This document shows positions 17,475 through 26,970 of a DNA stretch of 64,000 nucleotides, piece by piece. A program made the translations under genes and the position numbers. The notes under the pieces are model-generated. The model did not search any database. It saw only the letters and a program-made list of their open reading frames with translations, and had not been told where the DNA came from. The stretch comes from Sphaerisporangium perillae (lineage in GTDB: Bacteria > Actinomycetota > Actinomycetes > Streptosporangiales > Streptosporangiaceae): positions 94,156-158,155 of the forward strand of contig NZ_JALLPO010000023.1 of NCBI RefSeq assembly GCF_023276435.1, read 5' to 3'. Within the stretch, counting starts at the first letter, position 1, and each line of letters opens with the position of its first letter.

Positions 17475-18676
17475 GAACGGTTCTCCTTCCGGCGGCGAGG
17501 GCTGAAGACCCAGGCGCGGAGCAGCATGAAGCGGACCAGGGTGGCGAGGGCGTTCGCGACGATCACACCGGCGAGCTCGACCCACCGGGACGCCGCCTCC
17601 GGCAGGAGCGCCAGCACGCCGGTGGTCAGGGCGAGGCCGACCAGGAAGGCTGCGAGGCCCTCGACCTGGTGCCGTAATGCGCCCGCCGAACCCGTCACGC
17701 CGAACGTGAAGCGCCGGTTGGCGGCGGTGTTGGCCAGGGCGGTGACCAGCAGCGCGATCGCGTTGGCCAGCACGGCCGTCATGATCTCGCGCAGCGCCCA
17801 GAACAGCATGAGGTAGGCCAGGGTGCTGAATAAGCCGACGATCACGAAGCTCGGCAGCTGGCGGCCCATGCCCGAGGGCAGCCGGGCGGCGGCCACCCGG
17901 TCCGGTACGGGGATGCGCGCCGCGCCCGAGAGCGTCCTGCGGGCGACCCTGGCCATGCCCCTGAGGTCGTCGAGCGCGGTCCGCACGACGTCGACCCGGC
18001 TGTCGGGGTCGTCCACCCAGTCGACGGGCACCTCGTGGATGCGCAGGCCGTGGCGCTCGGCCAGGAGGAGCAACTCGGTGTCGAAGAACCACTCCTCGTC
18101 CTCGACGGCCGGCAGCAGAGCCTGGACGATCTCGGTGCGGGCGGCTTTGAACCCGCACTGGGCGTCTGAGAAGCGGGCGCCCAGCGTGGACCGCAGCAGC
18201 AGGTTGTAGGCGCGGGAGATGATCTCCCGCTTCGGCCCCCGCTCGACCCGGGACGTCCTGGCCAGGCGGGTCCCGATGGCGAGGTCGCTGTGGCCGGACA
18301 GCAAGGGGGCGATCAGCGGCAGGAAGGCGGTGAGGTCGGTGGACAGGTCGACGTCCATGTAGCTGACGACGTCGGCGTCGCTTCGCGCCCAGACCTTGCG
18401 CAGCGCGCGTCCCCGGCCCTTCTGGTCGAGGTGGACGGCCTGGACGTGCGGCAGCTCGCGGGTGAGCGCGGTGGCGATGTCCCAGGTGCCGTCGGTGCTG
18501 GCGTTGTCGGCGATCGTGATGCGGAAACCGTAGGGGAAGGTACGGGTCAGGTAGTCGTGGAGGCGGCGCACGCTCTGCGCGAGCACTTTGCGCTCGTTGT
18601 AGACGGGGACGACGATCTCGACGAGTCGGGTGCGGGTCGTGTGGCGCGCGTACGGCTCCTGCGTCAGGGAGGTCAT
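17471..18676 (-). CDS. Bifunctional GT2 glycosyltransferase / GtrA-family membrane protein
   Basis: This 401-residue protein has an N-terminal GT2 catalytic domain of the dolichol-phosphate mannosyltransferase type: VEIVVPVYNERKVLAQSVRR, ADNASTDGTWDIA, and the DxD-like metal site SYMDVDLSTDL. After residue ~270 comes a four-helix GtrA domain (SFVIVGLFSTLAYLMLFWAL; NRRFTFGVTG). Such proteins transfer a sugar from a nucleotide sugar to polyprenyl phosphate and help present it across the membrane. It is the first gene of a coupled pair with the GT39 enzyme. A two-component system lies just upstream on the same strand, but a 108-bp gap separates them. Confidence 0.9.
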   Translation of the reverse strand: MTSLTQEPYARHTTRTRLVEIVVPVYNERKVLAQSVRRLHDYLTRTFPYGFRITIADNASTDGTWDIATALTRELPHVQAVHLDQKGRGRALRKVWARSDADVVSYMDVDLSTDLTAFLPLIAPLLSGHSDLAIGTRLARTSRVERGPKREIISRAYNLLLRSTLGARFSDAQCGFKAARTEIVQALLPAVEDEEWFFDTELLLLAERHGLRIHEVPVDWVDDPDSRVDVVRTALDDLRGMARVARRTLSGAARIPVPDRVAAARLPSGMGRQLPSFVIVGLFSTLAYLMLFWALREIMTAVLANAIALLVTALANTAANRRFTFGVTGSAGALRHQVEGLAAFLVGLALTTGVLALLPEAASRWVELAGVIVANALATLVRFMLLRAWVFSPRRRKENRS

Positions 18677-18784
18677 GCGCGGCGACTATGGATCGGCTGG
18701 CTCATGCCCCAACCGTCGTGGAGCCGGATTGAACCACCCTTAGGCGTTCATTAACCCTGTCTGAGAACCGGCGCGGCAGGGGGT

Positions 18785-20170
18785 TCAGGCCTGCGCGGGA
18801 GTGGCCCGTCCCGGCAGGCGGAGCGTGGCGAGGGTGCCTCCGCCGGGCGGGTTGGACAGGGCGACGTCGCCGCCGGCGTCCCTGACCGCCTGGGCGACGA
18901 TGGCCAGGCCGAGGCCGGAGCCGGGCATGCTCCTGGCCGTGGAGGACCGCCAGAAGCGCTCGAAGACCAGCGGAAGCTCGTCCTCGGGGATGCCGGGACC
19001 GTGGTCGCGGACGGTCAGCCCCCCCTCGCGCAGGCGCACGGTGACCGTGCCCGCGGCGGGGCTGAACTTCACGGCGTTGTCCAGCAGGTTGACCACGGCG
19101 CGTTCCAGCGCCCCCTCGCGGCCGTGGACGTACCATTCCGCCAGGCCGGCGTCGATGCGCACGTCGTTGGCGCGCAGGCGGGCGCGGGCGACGGCGGCCT
19201 CGACGACGTCGTGGAACGGCAGGTCGGCGATGGGTTCCTCGCCGCCGGACACGCGCGAGAGCTCCAGAAGGTCGCCGACGAGACCCGACAGCTCGGTCAT
19301 CTGGGCCTTCACGCTCGTGAGCAGGCGCTTCCTGGCCTGCGGGTCCAGTTGCCTGCCGGTGTTCTCGCTGTGCAGGAGCAGGTCGATGTTGGCCCGCAGG
19401 CTGGTGAGCGGGGTGCGCAGCTCGTGGCCGGCGTCGGCGATGAGCTGCCGCTGGCGCTCGCGGGAGCCGGCCAGGGCGGCCGTCATGGCGTTGAAGGAGG
19501 CGCCCAGCCTGGCGATCTCGTCGTCGCCGTCGACGGGGATGCGGATCCGCAGGTCCTCGGTCCGCGCGATGTGCTCGACGGCGCCGGTCAGGCGTCCGAC
19601 GGGGCGCAGCGCGGTACGGGAGACCAGCCGGCCGGCGGTCGCGGCGCCGAGGACGCCGAGCGCGGCGACCCCCGCGAGGAGCAGGGCGAGGCCGCGCAGC
19701 GTGGCGTCGGTGTCCGACAGGGAGCGCGAGACGCTGACGGCGATGCCGGGCCCGACGTTGACGGTGAGCACGCGTACCGGGTCTCCGCTGTCGGTGACGC
19801 CGTCGCGCAGCCGCCGCTCTCCGAGACGGAGGGCGACGCGCTGGTCGGCCGGGTCCACGACGACGGCGTCCCATCCTTGGGCGCAGCGGGTGCCGTCGGC
19901 CCGGACGATCTGCTGGAGGCGCAGGAACGGTCCCGGGGCCTCGGTGCCGGTCGGGTGCTCCGAGCAGTTGCCGAGGATCATCCCGACGGTCCTGCCCCCG
20001 ACCGGGGGCTGGTTCAGCGACTCGCTCAGCTGCCGGGACAGCTCGTTCCTGACGAGGAACCAGCAGGCGGCGGCGCATACGGCGATCGCGGCGGCGACGG
20101 CGATCGCGACCAGCAGGGTGAGGCGGGACCCCATCGACCGGCGCCCGCCCCGTATCGGCCGGACGGACAT
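18785..20170 (-). CDS. Two-component sensor histidine kinase
   Basis: This is a 461-residue membrane kinase. It has a first TM helix near residues 15-38 (LLVAIAVAAAIAVCAAACWF), an extracytoplasmic sensor loop, a second TM at ~150-175 and a HAMP linker. The HisKA box LIADAGHELRTPLTSLRANI follows, and then an ATPase domain with NLLDNAVKFSP, DHGPGIPEDELPLVFERFWR and GSGLGLAIV. ATG 20170 overlaps the last base of the response-regulator stop codon (TGATG), so the two are translationally coupled. The architecture resembles MprB/BaeS-type envelope-stress kinases. The glycosyltransferase pair downstream is a candidate target, by position only. Confidence 0.93.
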   Translation of the reverse strand: MSVRPIRGGRRSMGSRLTLLVAIAVAAAIAVCAAACWFLVRNELSRQLSESLNQPPVGGRTVGMILGNCSEHPTGTEAPGPFLRLQQIVRADGTRCAQGWDAVVVDPADQRVALRLGERRLRDGVTDSGDPVRVLTVNVGPGIAVSVSRSLSDTDATLRGLALLLAGVAALGVLGAATAGRLVSRTALRPVGRLTGAVEHIARTEDLRIRIPVDGDDEIARLGASFNAMTAALAGSRERQRQLIADAGHELRTPLTSLRANIDLLLHSENTGRQLDPQARKRLLTSVKAQMTELSGLVGDLLELSRVSGGEEPIADLPFHDVVEAAVARARLRANDVRIDAGLAEWYVHGREGALERAVVNLLDNAVKFSPAAGTVTVRLREGGLTVRDHGPGIPEDELPLVFERFWRSSTARSMPGSGLGLAIVAQAVRDAGGDVALSNPPGGGTLATLRLPGRATPAQA

Positions 20171-20907
20171 CAGGACGGGATCCGCAGGACGTACCCGACG
20201 CCGCGTACGGTGTGGATCAGGCGGGGGGCGCCGCCGGCCTCGGTCTTGCGGCGCAGGTACATGATGTACACGTCGAGAGAGTTGGACGACGGCTCGAAGT
20301 CGAAGCCCCACACCTCGCTGAGGATCTGCTCGCGGGTGAGCACCTGCCGGGGGTGGGCGAGGAACAGCTCGAGCAGCAGGTGCTCGGTGCGGGTGAGCTC
20401 CAGCTGGCGATCGCCGCGGAGGACCTCGCGGCTGGTCGTGTCCATGCGCAGGTCGCCGTAGGCCAGCACGCCGTCGGGGTCGGCGGCGGGGACGTGCCGG
20501 GCGCCGCGCCGCAGGAGGGCGCGGACCCGCGCGAACAGCTCGTCCAGCTCGAACGGCTTGACCAGGTAGTCGTCGGCGCCGGCGTCCAGGCCGGACACCC
20601 GGTCGCCGACGGCGTCGCGGGCGGTGAGCATGAGGACGGGCACCTGGTTCCCGGCGGCGCGCAGCCGCCGGCAGGCGGTGAGCCCGTCGACCTTGGGCAT
20701 CATGACGTCGAGGAGGACCAGGTCGTAGGGGTCACGCCCGAGCGCGTCCAGGGCCTCGGCGCCGTCCTTGGCGAGGCCGACGCCGTACCCCTCGAACTCC
20801 AGGCTGCTCTGCAGCGCCTCCCGCAGGGCCGGCTCGTCATCGACCACGAGGAGGCGCGCGCCGTCCTTGTCTCCCGTCATGCTCACGGGCCCACGGTAGC
20901 CGGACAT
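20170..20907 (-). CDS. OmpR-family response regulator
   Basis: This 245-residue DNA-binding regulator has a receiver domain ([20 protein letters not shown]; phosphoacceptor Asp in [14 protein letters not shown]; conserved Lys in [13 protein letters not shown]) and a winged-helix output domain ([37 protein letters not shown]). I chose ATG 20907 because GGAG lies eight bases before it. Starts at GTG 20886 or ATG 20880 would trim nine residues or so. It is co-transcribed with the kinase gene that follows. The promoter would lie in the short gap to the oxidoreductase gene that ends at 20943. Confidence 0.92.
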   Translation of the reverse strand: MSGYRGPVSMTGDKDGARLLVVDDEPALREALQSSLEFEGYGVGLAKDGAEALDALGRDPYDLVLLDVMMPKVDGLTACRRLRAAGNQVPVLMLTARDAVGDRVSGLDAGADDYLVKPFELDELFARVRALLRRGARHVPAADPDGVLAYGDLRMDTTSREVLRGDRQLELTRTEHLLLELFLAHPRQVLTREQILSEVWGFDFEPSSNSLDVYIMYLRRKTEAGGAPRLIHTVRGVGYVLRIPS

Positions 20908-20942
20908 TGTGAGAGCTCCATTAAGCGAGAGCGAGAGACCCG

Positions 20943-22484
20943 TCAGGAGCGTTCGCCCAGGACGGCCATGGCGGCGTTGTGGCCGGGGATGCCGCTGACC
21001 CCGCCGCCGCGCCGGGCTCCCGCGCCGCACAGCAGGATCCGCTCGTGCGGGGTCTCCACGCCCCACCTGCCGGTGTCGGCGGCGTCCTCGGCGTAGGGCC
21101 ACGACAGGTCCCGGTGGAAGATGTGGCCGCCGGGGAGCCCGGCCTCGTTCTCCAGGTCCACCGGGCTCTTGGCCTCGACGCACAGGGAGCCGTCGGGGGC
21201 GCGGAGCAGGCAGTCTTCGAGGGGTTCCGCCAGGACGGCGTCGATGGAGGCCATGGTGGCCGCCAACGCCTCGTTTCGTGATTTTTCCGGATCTTTACGG
21301 AAAAGGCGGGCGGGCATGTGCAGGCCGAACAGCGTCATCGTGTGCGCGCCGGACCCCCGCAGCGACGGCCCGAGGATCGAAGGATCGGTCAGCGAGTGGC
21401 AGTACACCTCCGCCGGCGGAAGCGCCGGGATCACGCCGGCGGAGGCCTGCTCGTAGGCCAGCGCCAGCTGGTCGCGGCTCTCGTTGATGTGGAACGTGCC
21501 CGCGAACGCCTCCGCGGGGTCGACCGAGGTGTCCTTCAGGCGGGGCAGGCGGGACAGCACCATGTTGACCTTGAGCTGCGCCCCTTCCGGCGCCTCCGGC
21601 GGGGCCTCGCCGAGGAGCCGGGCCAGGACGGCGGGCGGGGTGTTGACCAGCACGTGGTCCCCGCTCACCGTGTGCTCGGCGCCATCGGCGTCGCGGAACG
21701 CGACCTCCCCTCCCGGGTCGATCGCGAGCACCTCCGCGCCAGTGCGGATCTCCGCGCCGCCGCGCCGCGCCGCGTCGGCGAGCGCGCCGCTGACCGCTCC
21801 CATGCCGCCGACCGGTACGTTCCAGTCTCCCGTGCCGTCGCCGATGACGTGGTACAGGAAGCAGCGGTTCGCGAGCAGGTCCCGGGCCGGGTCGGCGAAG
21901 GTGCCGATCAGGGCGTCGGTCAGCACCACTCCCCGCACGACGTCGTCGCCGAAGCGCTCGGCGGCCACCTCGCCGATCGGCCGCTCGAACAGGTCGCGCC
22001 AGGCGCCGGCGTCGGCGACCACGTCGCGCATGCCCGCGCGGTCGCGCAGCGGCTCCAGCAGGGTGGGGGCGACGCGCCGGGCGACCCCGGCCGTCATCGC
22101 GTAGAACCGGTTCCACTGCTCGTGGTCGCCGGTCCCGCCGGTCACCCGGGCGAAGGAGGCGGCGGTGCGCTCGGCGTCGCCGCCGTCCACGAGCAGCCCG
22201 GTCGCGCCGAGGGGGGTGTAGGAGGCGAAGCGCCGCCGCCGCAGGTCCAGCCGCAGGCCGAGGTCGGCGACGATCCTGCTCGGCAGCAGGCTGACCAGGT
22301 AGGAGTAGCGCGAGAGGCGGGCCTCGACCCCCGGGAAGGCCTGCGTGGAGATCGCGAGCCCGCCCACGTGGGGCAGCCGTTCCAGCACCAGCACGCGGCG
22401 CCCTGCCCGCGTCAGGTAGGAGGCCGCGACCAGGCCGTTGTGCCCCCCGCCCACGATGACGGCGTCGTAATGGGACCGGTGCAT
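20943..22484 (-). CDS. FAD-dependent oxidoreductase, phytoene desaturase/PYROXD2-like
   Basis: This 513-residue flavoprotein has an N-terminal Rossmann motif ([19 protein letters not shown]) and a C-terminal FAD-binding segment ([20 protein letters not shown]). ATG 22484 has AGGAG eight bases before it. Length and motifs fit the carotenoid-desaturase-like family that includes PYROXD2, whose members are not necessarily carotenoid enzymes. No phytoene synthase or other carotenoid gene is nearby, so a pigment role is not supported. It is divergent from the psuG-psuK pair, sharing about 100 bp of promoter DNA. Confidence 0.87.
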   Translation of the reverse strand: MHRSHYDAVIVGGGHNGLVAASYLTRAGRRVLVLERLPHVGGLAISTQAFPGVEARLSRYSYLVSLLPSRIVADLGLRLDLRRRRFASYTPLGATGLLVDGGDAERTAASFARVTGGTGDHEQWNRFYAMTAGVARRVAPTLLEPLRDRAGMRDVVADAGAWRDLFERPIGEVAAERFGDDVVRGVVLTDALIGTFADPARDLLANRCFLYHVIGDGTGDWNVPVGGMGAVSGALADAARRGGAEIRTGAEVLAIDPGGEVAFRDADGAEHTVSGDHVLVNTPPAVLARLLGEAPPEAPEGAQLKVNMVLSRLPRLKDTSVDPAEAFAGTFHINESRDQLALAYEQASAGVIPALPPAEVYCHSLTDPSILGPSLRGSGAHTMTLFGLHMPARLFRKDPEKSRNEALAATMASIDAVLAEPLEDCLLRAPDGSLCVEAKSPVDLENEAGLPGGHIFHRDLSWPYAEDAADTGRWGVETPHERILLCGAGARRGGGVSGIPGHNAAMAVLGERS

Positions 22485-22586
22485 GCCAAAGACTCCTAAC
22501 CCGGACAGTACGGTAAGACAGCGCGTCAGGGGAACAAACCCCCTGGAGAGAACCGAGCGTACAGACGGAGAGGACCGAGAGCGAGC

Positions 22587-23534
22587 ATGCACATGACCGG
22601 CCCCGGCGAGGCGATCATCACGACATCCGAGGAGGTCACCGAGGCCCTCGCCGCGGGGACCCCCGTGGTGGCGCTCGAGACCACGATCATCTCGCACGGC
22701 CTGCCGCAGCCCCGCAACCTGCAGGTCGCCATCGAGCTGGAGGGGCTGGTCAGGGAGGCCGGAGCCGTGCCGGCGACCATCGCCGTGCTCGACGGGGTGG
22801 CCCGCGTGGGCCTGGACAAGGGCATGCTGGAGCGGGTCGCCACCGAGCCCGGGCTGCGCAAGCTCGGGTTCCGCGACCTCCCCCTCGCCGCCGCGCTGAA
22901 GGAGAGCGGCGCCACGACCGTCTCCGCCACGGCGTTCCTCGCGGCGCGCGCCGGGATCCGGGTGTTCGCGACCGGCGGCCTCGGCGGCGTGCACCGCGGG
23001 TGGACGGCCGACCAGGACGAGTCCGCCGACCTGGACATGCTCGCCAAGACCAGGATCACGGTCGTCTGCGCGGGCGTGAAGTCGATCCTCGACGTGCCCG
23101 CCACCCTCCAGCGGCTGGAGACGCGCGGCGTCAGCGTGGCGGGGTACCGCACGGACGCCTTCCCCGGCTTCTACCTGCACACCTCCGGGCTGCCCGTGGA
23201 CTGGCGCCTGGAGGCCCCGGAGCAGGCCGCCGCCGTCATGCGGGCGCAGGACCGGCTGGGCGGGCCCGAGACGGCGCTGATCGTGGCCAACCCGGTGCCG
23301 GTCGCCGAGCAGCTCGACCCGGAGCTGCACGACCGCGTGCTGGCCGAGGCACTGGCCGCCGCCGACCGGGAGGGGATCACCGGCCAGGCGATCACCCCGT
23401 TCCTGCTGGACTTCCTCGTCCGGGGCACCGGCGGCGCCTCCCTGGAGGCGAACCTGGCCGCCGTGCGCGGCAACACCCGCCTGGCCGGCCGCATCGCGGC
23501 CTCCTGGGCCGCCCCCGAGGCCCTGGAGAACTGA
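22587..23534 (+). CDS. psuG: Pseudouridine-5'-phosphate glycosidase
   Basis: This 315-residue enzyme reversibly splits pseudouridine 5'-phosphate into uracil and ribose 5-phosphate. Family signatures are intact: PVVALETTIISHGLPQPRNL, TGGLGGVHRGW, and the segment TVVCAGVKSILDVPATLQRL, whose lysine (about residue 165) is the Schiff-base residue in the characterised family. Length is standard. A GAGAGCGAG ribosome-binding stretch precedes ATG 22587 (an ATG six bases later is also possible). The kinase that makes its substrate is encoded directly downstream with no gap, so the two form a pseudouridine salvage/degradation operon. Confidence 0.96.
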   Translation: MHMTGPGEAIITTSEEVTEALAAGTPVVALETTIISHGLPQPRNLQVAIELEGLVREAGAVPATIAVLDGVARVGLDKGMLERVATEPGLRKLGFRDLPLAAALKESGATTVSATAFLAARAGIRVFATGGLGGVHRGWTADQDESADLDMLAKTRITVVCAGVKSILDVPATLQRLETRGVSVAGYRTDAFPGFYLHTSGLPVDWRLEAPEQAAAVMRAQDRLGGPETALIVANPVPVAEQLDPELHDRVLAEALAAADREGITGQAITPFLLDFLVRGTGGASLEANLAAVRGNTRLAGRIAASWAAPEALEN

Positions 23535-24476
23535 GTGTCGGGCCTGCTCGTCATCGGCGACGCGGTCACCGACGTGGTGGCGCTGCACGAGGCTCCGGTC
23601 GCGACCGGCACCGACACCGCCGCCGACATCGTCGTACGGCCGGGCGGCTCGGGCGCGAACACCGCGTCCTGGGCCGCTCACCTGGGCGCGGACGCGCGGA
23701 TCCTGACGCGGGTCGGGTACGACACCGGGGCGTGGCACATCGCCGAGCTGCGCAGGTCGGGCGTGCGGCCGCACGTGCTGCTCGATCCGGCGCACCCTAC
23801 CGCCGTGGTCATCGCGATGGTGGACATGAGCGGCGAACGTTCCATGCTCACCAACCGGGGCGCGGGCGCGCACATCGGTCCGGCCGACTGGGACGACGGC
23901 CTGCTCGACGGCGTCGGGCGCCTGCACATCTCCGGGTACACGCTGTTCGCCGCGCCGGGCCTCGCGCTGGTGCGGCTGGCCGTGGCGGCCGCGCTGGCCC
24001 GTGACGTGCGGATCAGCGTGGACCCGGCGTCGACCGGGCCGCTGCGGGCCTTCGGGCCCGAGAGGTTCCTGCGCGAGACCGCGGGAGCGACCACGATCAT
24101 CCCGAACAGGGATGAGGCTCTGCTCCTCACCGGCGAGTCCGACCCTGCCACCGCGGCGAAGGCGCTCAGCGCCCGCTATGGCATGGCGGCGGTCAAGCTC
24201 GGCGCCTCCGGGGCGCTGCTCGCCGTGGCCGGCCGCGTGGTGCACCGGGCGCCCGCCGCGGCCACGCGCGCCGTGGACTCCACCGGCGCCGGGGACGCCT
24301 TCGCGGCCGGTTTCCTCACCGCGCTGCTCGATGGCAATTCGCCGGCATCGGCGCTGGAAGCGGGCTGTCTGGCGGGCGCCGAGGCGGTCGCCAGGCTGGG
24401 CGGGCGCCCCCTGCCGGGCGGCGGCCTTGCGGAGGTGGCGAACTCAGGGACGGGGGAGCCGCTATGTTCTCCCTAG
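23535..24476 (+). CDS. psuK: PfkB-family carbohydrate kinase, probable pseudouridine kinase
   Basis: This 313-residue ribokinase-fold protein starts with GTG immediately after the psuG stop codon. It has the substrate-end glycine motif (VRPGGSGANTASWAAHLGAD) and the PfkB C-terminal signature with catalytic Asp (RAVDSTGAGDAFAAGFLTAL, about residue 250). Its position behind psuG supports phosphorylation of pseudouridine, giving the glycosidase substrate. The family also includes ribokinase and adenosine kinase, so the substrate call rests on the neighbour. Confidence 0.9.
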   Translation: MSGLLVIGDAVTDVVALHEAPVATGTDTAADIVVRPGGSGANTASWAAHLGADARILTRVGYDTGAWHIAELRRSGVRPHVLLDPAHPTAVVIAMVDMSGERSMLTNRGAGAHIGPADWDDGLLDGVGRLHISGYTLFAAPGLALVRLAVAAALARDVRISVDPASTGPLRAFGPERFLRETAGATTIIPNRDEALLLTGESDPATAAKALSARYGMAAVKLGASGALLAVAGRVVHRAPAAATRAVDSTGAGDAFAAGFLTALLDGNSPASALEAGCLAGAEAVARLGGRPLPGGGLAEVANSGTGEPLCSP

Positions 24477-24554
24477 ATGGCGCTAATTGATAGCCTCCGG
24501 CGTAAGCTGCACCATTAGCAACATGCGTCACACTCGGGAGGATGCGGTCAGCCG

Positions 24555-26399
24555 ATGGACGCCGATTCAATGATCTGCCTGAGTGATCTCGTCCCCGCTC
24601 TGCGCTGGAGCCGTCCTCAGCAGATCGCCGAAGTGCTCGCCGATCCCCGGCTGCCGGGGGGCTGGTGGGCTTCGGTCGCCCTCAGCCGTGCCCTCGGCAC
24701 CACCGGTGTCGAGTGGCTCTGCGACCGCCTCTCGCGGCTCGCCGTCAGCCGGTGGGACCACCTGGCACTGATGGACGTGCTGCCGGCGCTCCAGGTCCAC
24801 GTGGTGGATCCGGGGCTGCCCGGCTGGCCCGAGCCCGCGCGATCGGCCATCAGCGGCATGGGCGGGATCCAGCGCCTGCGCAGGCTCACCGCCGCCGACC
24901 TGCGGATGCCCGCGGTCCCCGCGTCCCCCGAAGTGATCATCACCGCCGTCTTCCGGGAGATCCTCGGCCGGGTGCCCGCCATCGCCCCGCAGGTTCCCCC
25001 GCCCGCCGGGACGCCCACCGGGCCGCATCCCGCCCAGCGCACCGGGCCCCATCCGGTCCAGCCGGCCGGGCCCCTTCCCGCGCAGCCGACCGGCCCCCAT
25101 CCGGCGCAGCCCACGGGCCCCTATCCGGGACAACCCACCGGCCCGCACCCGGCGGTACGCCAGCCCGGCCCGGGCATCCCCGTGCCGAACGGGATGCCGG
25201 CGAACGGGACCCCGCCGAACGGAGTCCCGCCGAACGGGATCCCGGCGAACGGGGTCCCGGCGAACGGGGTCCCGCGGGTGCCGTCGCCGTACCCCGAGGC
25301 ACCGGCCCCGGCCGCCTCCGCGGCGCCTCCCCCGCCGCCGGTCTCGGACAACCCACTGGTCAGGCTCGTCGACGCGGTCTTTCGCGAGTGGACGCCCCTG
25401 GAGCGGGCCGTCGCCATAGAGCGGCTGTTCGCCGAGGAGCCGGTCAGCCTGCGCACGCTGGCCCACGAGCTGCACGTCGACCGCGACGTGCTCTCCCAGG
25501 CGCAGCGGGCGGCCGAGGAGCGGGTGATCCAGTGGCTGCGCTCTCCGGAGTCCACCGCCGTGACCGGGCACCTGTTCCGGCTCACCGAATGGCTCGGCGT
25601 CGCCGCCACCGAGGACCAGCTGATCGGGGCCGACCCGGCGCACCCGATCCAGGTCCCCTCGCTCGGCACGCCGTTGTGGCGCGTGCTCGTGGCGCTCATG
25701 CCCGACCGGCGCCTGCAGGACCGCTGGCTGGTCGTCGGCGACCTCACCAGGCTCCGTGAGCGGACGGCGCAGCTGCTGGGCGACAAGACCTCCGGCGAGG
25801 ACGCGGCCGAGCTGCTCGCCCAGGCGGGCATCCGCGCGCACTCGGCGCAGGCCTGGATCGACGCGCTGCCGAGGGCGATGACGCGTCCGCCGGAGCCGGC
25901 GACGACGACCAACGGGTTCGCGCCGCTCCCCCGCCGTACTCCGGGGACGAACGCCCACCAGATGCGCGGCGGCCTGCCGGTCCCGAACGTCGCCGACAAC
26001 CTGCCCGACGCCCAGACGGCCCTGGCCGCCCTCACGGCGCTCTCCGGCCCTCCCCGGCCCCATCTGGTGCCCGAGCCGCGCGCGGCGACCCACGCGCCGC
26101 CGCTGCCCGGCCCCGCGTCCGACCCCCGGCGCTGGCAGCGCATCGACGTCACCAGCGAGCACCTGCGGGGCGAGCCCGTGCCCGTGCCCGAGGGGTACGC
26201 CACGCAGCTCGGCATGCGCCCCGGCACGCTGCTGTCGGTCACCGGGCCCGGGGACAACGCGGTGGTGCTGGTCTGGCGCGACCGCCAGCCGGTGTTCGAC
26301 TCGCTCCAGCCGGTGCTGATGCGCCTGAACGCCCGGCCCGGCGACGCGATCTACGTAACGGTGGACGGCTACCGCCTGGACGCCCAGCTCACCTCCTGA
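24555..26399 (+). CDS. Large protein of unknown function with Pro-rich repeat linker and sigma-region-4-like segment
   Basis: This is a 614-residue soluble protein. Residues 1-150 form a conserved-looking helical domain (LSDLVPALRWSRPQQIAEVL). Residues ~155-245 are a low-complexity linker made of six octapeptide repeats (TGPHPAQP type) and six pentapeptide repeats (PNGVP/ANGVP). After that, WTPLERAVAIERLFAEEPVS with LRTLAHELHVDRDVLSQ resembles a sigma-factor region 4 or other DNA-binding helical pair. The C-terminus (~530-614) looks like a small beta domain (LGMRPGTLLSVTGPGDNAVV). No enzymatic motif is recognised. GGAGG lies 13 bases before ATG 24555, an unusually long spacing; ATG 24570 is an alternative start. 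It stands alone after psuGK. Confidence 0.82.
   Translation: MDADSMICLSDLVPALRWSRPQQIAEVLADPRLPGGWWASVALSRALGTTGVEWLCDRLSRLAVSRWDHLALMDVLPALQVHVVDPGLPGWPEPARSAISGMGGIQRLRRLTAADLRMPAVPASPEVIITAVFREILGRVPAIAPQVPPPAGTPTGPHPAQRTGPHPVQPAGPLPAQPTGPHPAQPTGPYPGQPTGPHPAVRQPGPGIPVPNGMPANGTPPNGVPPNGIPANGVPANGVPRVPSPYPEAPAPAASAAPPPPPVSDNPLVRLVDAVFREWTPLERAVAIERLFAEEPVSLRTLAHELHVDRDVLSQAQRAAEERVIQWLRSPESTAVTGHLFRLTEWLGVAATEDQLIGADPAHPIQVPSLGTPLWRVLVALMPDRRLQDRWLVVGDLTRLRERTAQLLGDKTSGEDAAELLAQAGIRAHSAQAWIDALPRAMTRPPEPATTTNGFAPLPRRTPGTNAHQMRGGLPVPNVADNLPDAQTALAALTALSGPPRPHLVPEPRAATHAPPLPGPASDPRRWQRIDVTSEHLRGEPVPVPEGYATQLGMRPGTLLSVTGPGDNAVVLVWRDRQPVFDSLQPVLMRLNARPGDAIYVTVDGYRLDAQLTS
25017..25274. repeat. Two in-frame tandem repeat arrays in the 614-residue protein gene
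   Basis: Six 24-bp units (25017-25160) encode TGPHPAQR, TGPHPVQP, AGPLPAQP, TGPHPAQP, TGPYPGQP and TGPHPAVR. Six 15-bp units (25185-25274) encode PNGMP, ANGTP, PNGVP, PNGIP, ANGVP and ANGVP. All units preserve the frame. They form a flexible linker between the N- and C-terminal domains. Confidence 0.93.
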
Positions 26400-26436
26400 G
26401 CCGGGCGGCCCGGGCGGGACGGCGGGGCGCCGGCGA

Positions 26437-26886
26437 TCAGGCCTGGCGGTCGGTCTTGAGCACCTTGCGGTAGAAGTTGCCGGCGGACTCGTACTCAAGG
26501 GCCTGGTAGAACTCCGGCGCGCGCCGGGTGGCCAGCGCGATGTACCCGGCGTCCCGGGAGCGGGCCCAGGTCTCGAACTCCTCCAGCAGCGTCCGGCCGA
26601 GGCCGCGCCGGCGGAAGCCGTGCTGGGTCATGGCCTCCTCGACCCAGGCGACGTGGCCGTTGGCGAACAGGGTGAGGTGCACGAAGCCGAGCAGGTAACC
26701 GCGTACGACGCCGCCGACGGTGGCGACCAGGAGCAGGGCGTCGGGGTTCTCCAGCAGGAGCGGGAAGGCCGAGTCGAACGCCGACCGCTGGGGGCGGAAG
26801 GAGAGAGCGAACTCGCGGGCCAGTCCGAAGATCTCCTCGGTGTCCCTCTTCTCGGCCCTTCGCACCAGGAGATCATCAGAAGTCAT
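26437..26886 (-). CDS. GNAT-family N-acetyltransferase
   Basis: This 149-residue acetyltransferase has the GNAT core: VEEAMTQHGFRRRGLGRTLL contains the acetyl-CoA pyrophosphate-binding pattern RRRGLG, followed by LLEEFETWARSRDAGYIALA. It starts MTSDDLLVRRAEKRDTEEIF. The substrate is unknown. It is an independent minus-strand gene convergent with the 614-residue protein gene. Confidence 0.9.
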   Translation of the reverse strand: MTSDDLLVRRAEKRDTEEIFGLAREFALSFRPQRSAFDSAFPLLLENPDALLLVATVGGVVRGYLLGFVHLTLFANGHVAWVEEAMTQHGFRRRGLGRTLLEEFETWARSRDAGYIALATRRAPEFYQALEYESAGNFYRKVLKTDRQA

Positions 26887-26970
26887 GAAAAGGACTTTAA
26901 GGAGTGCACGGCCTGTTCGTCCATTCGATCAACAGGGCCGTGAGATGGGGGGCGCGCGGCAGGCCGGCGA

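Noticed and set aside
20943..22484. Carotenoid biosynthesis locus
   Set aside because: The oxidoreductase resembles phytoene desaturases only at family level, and no phytoene synthase, cyclase or prenyltransferase gene is nearby.
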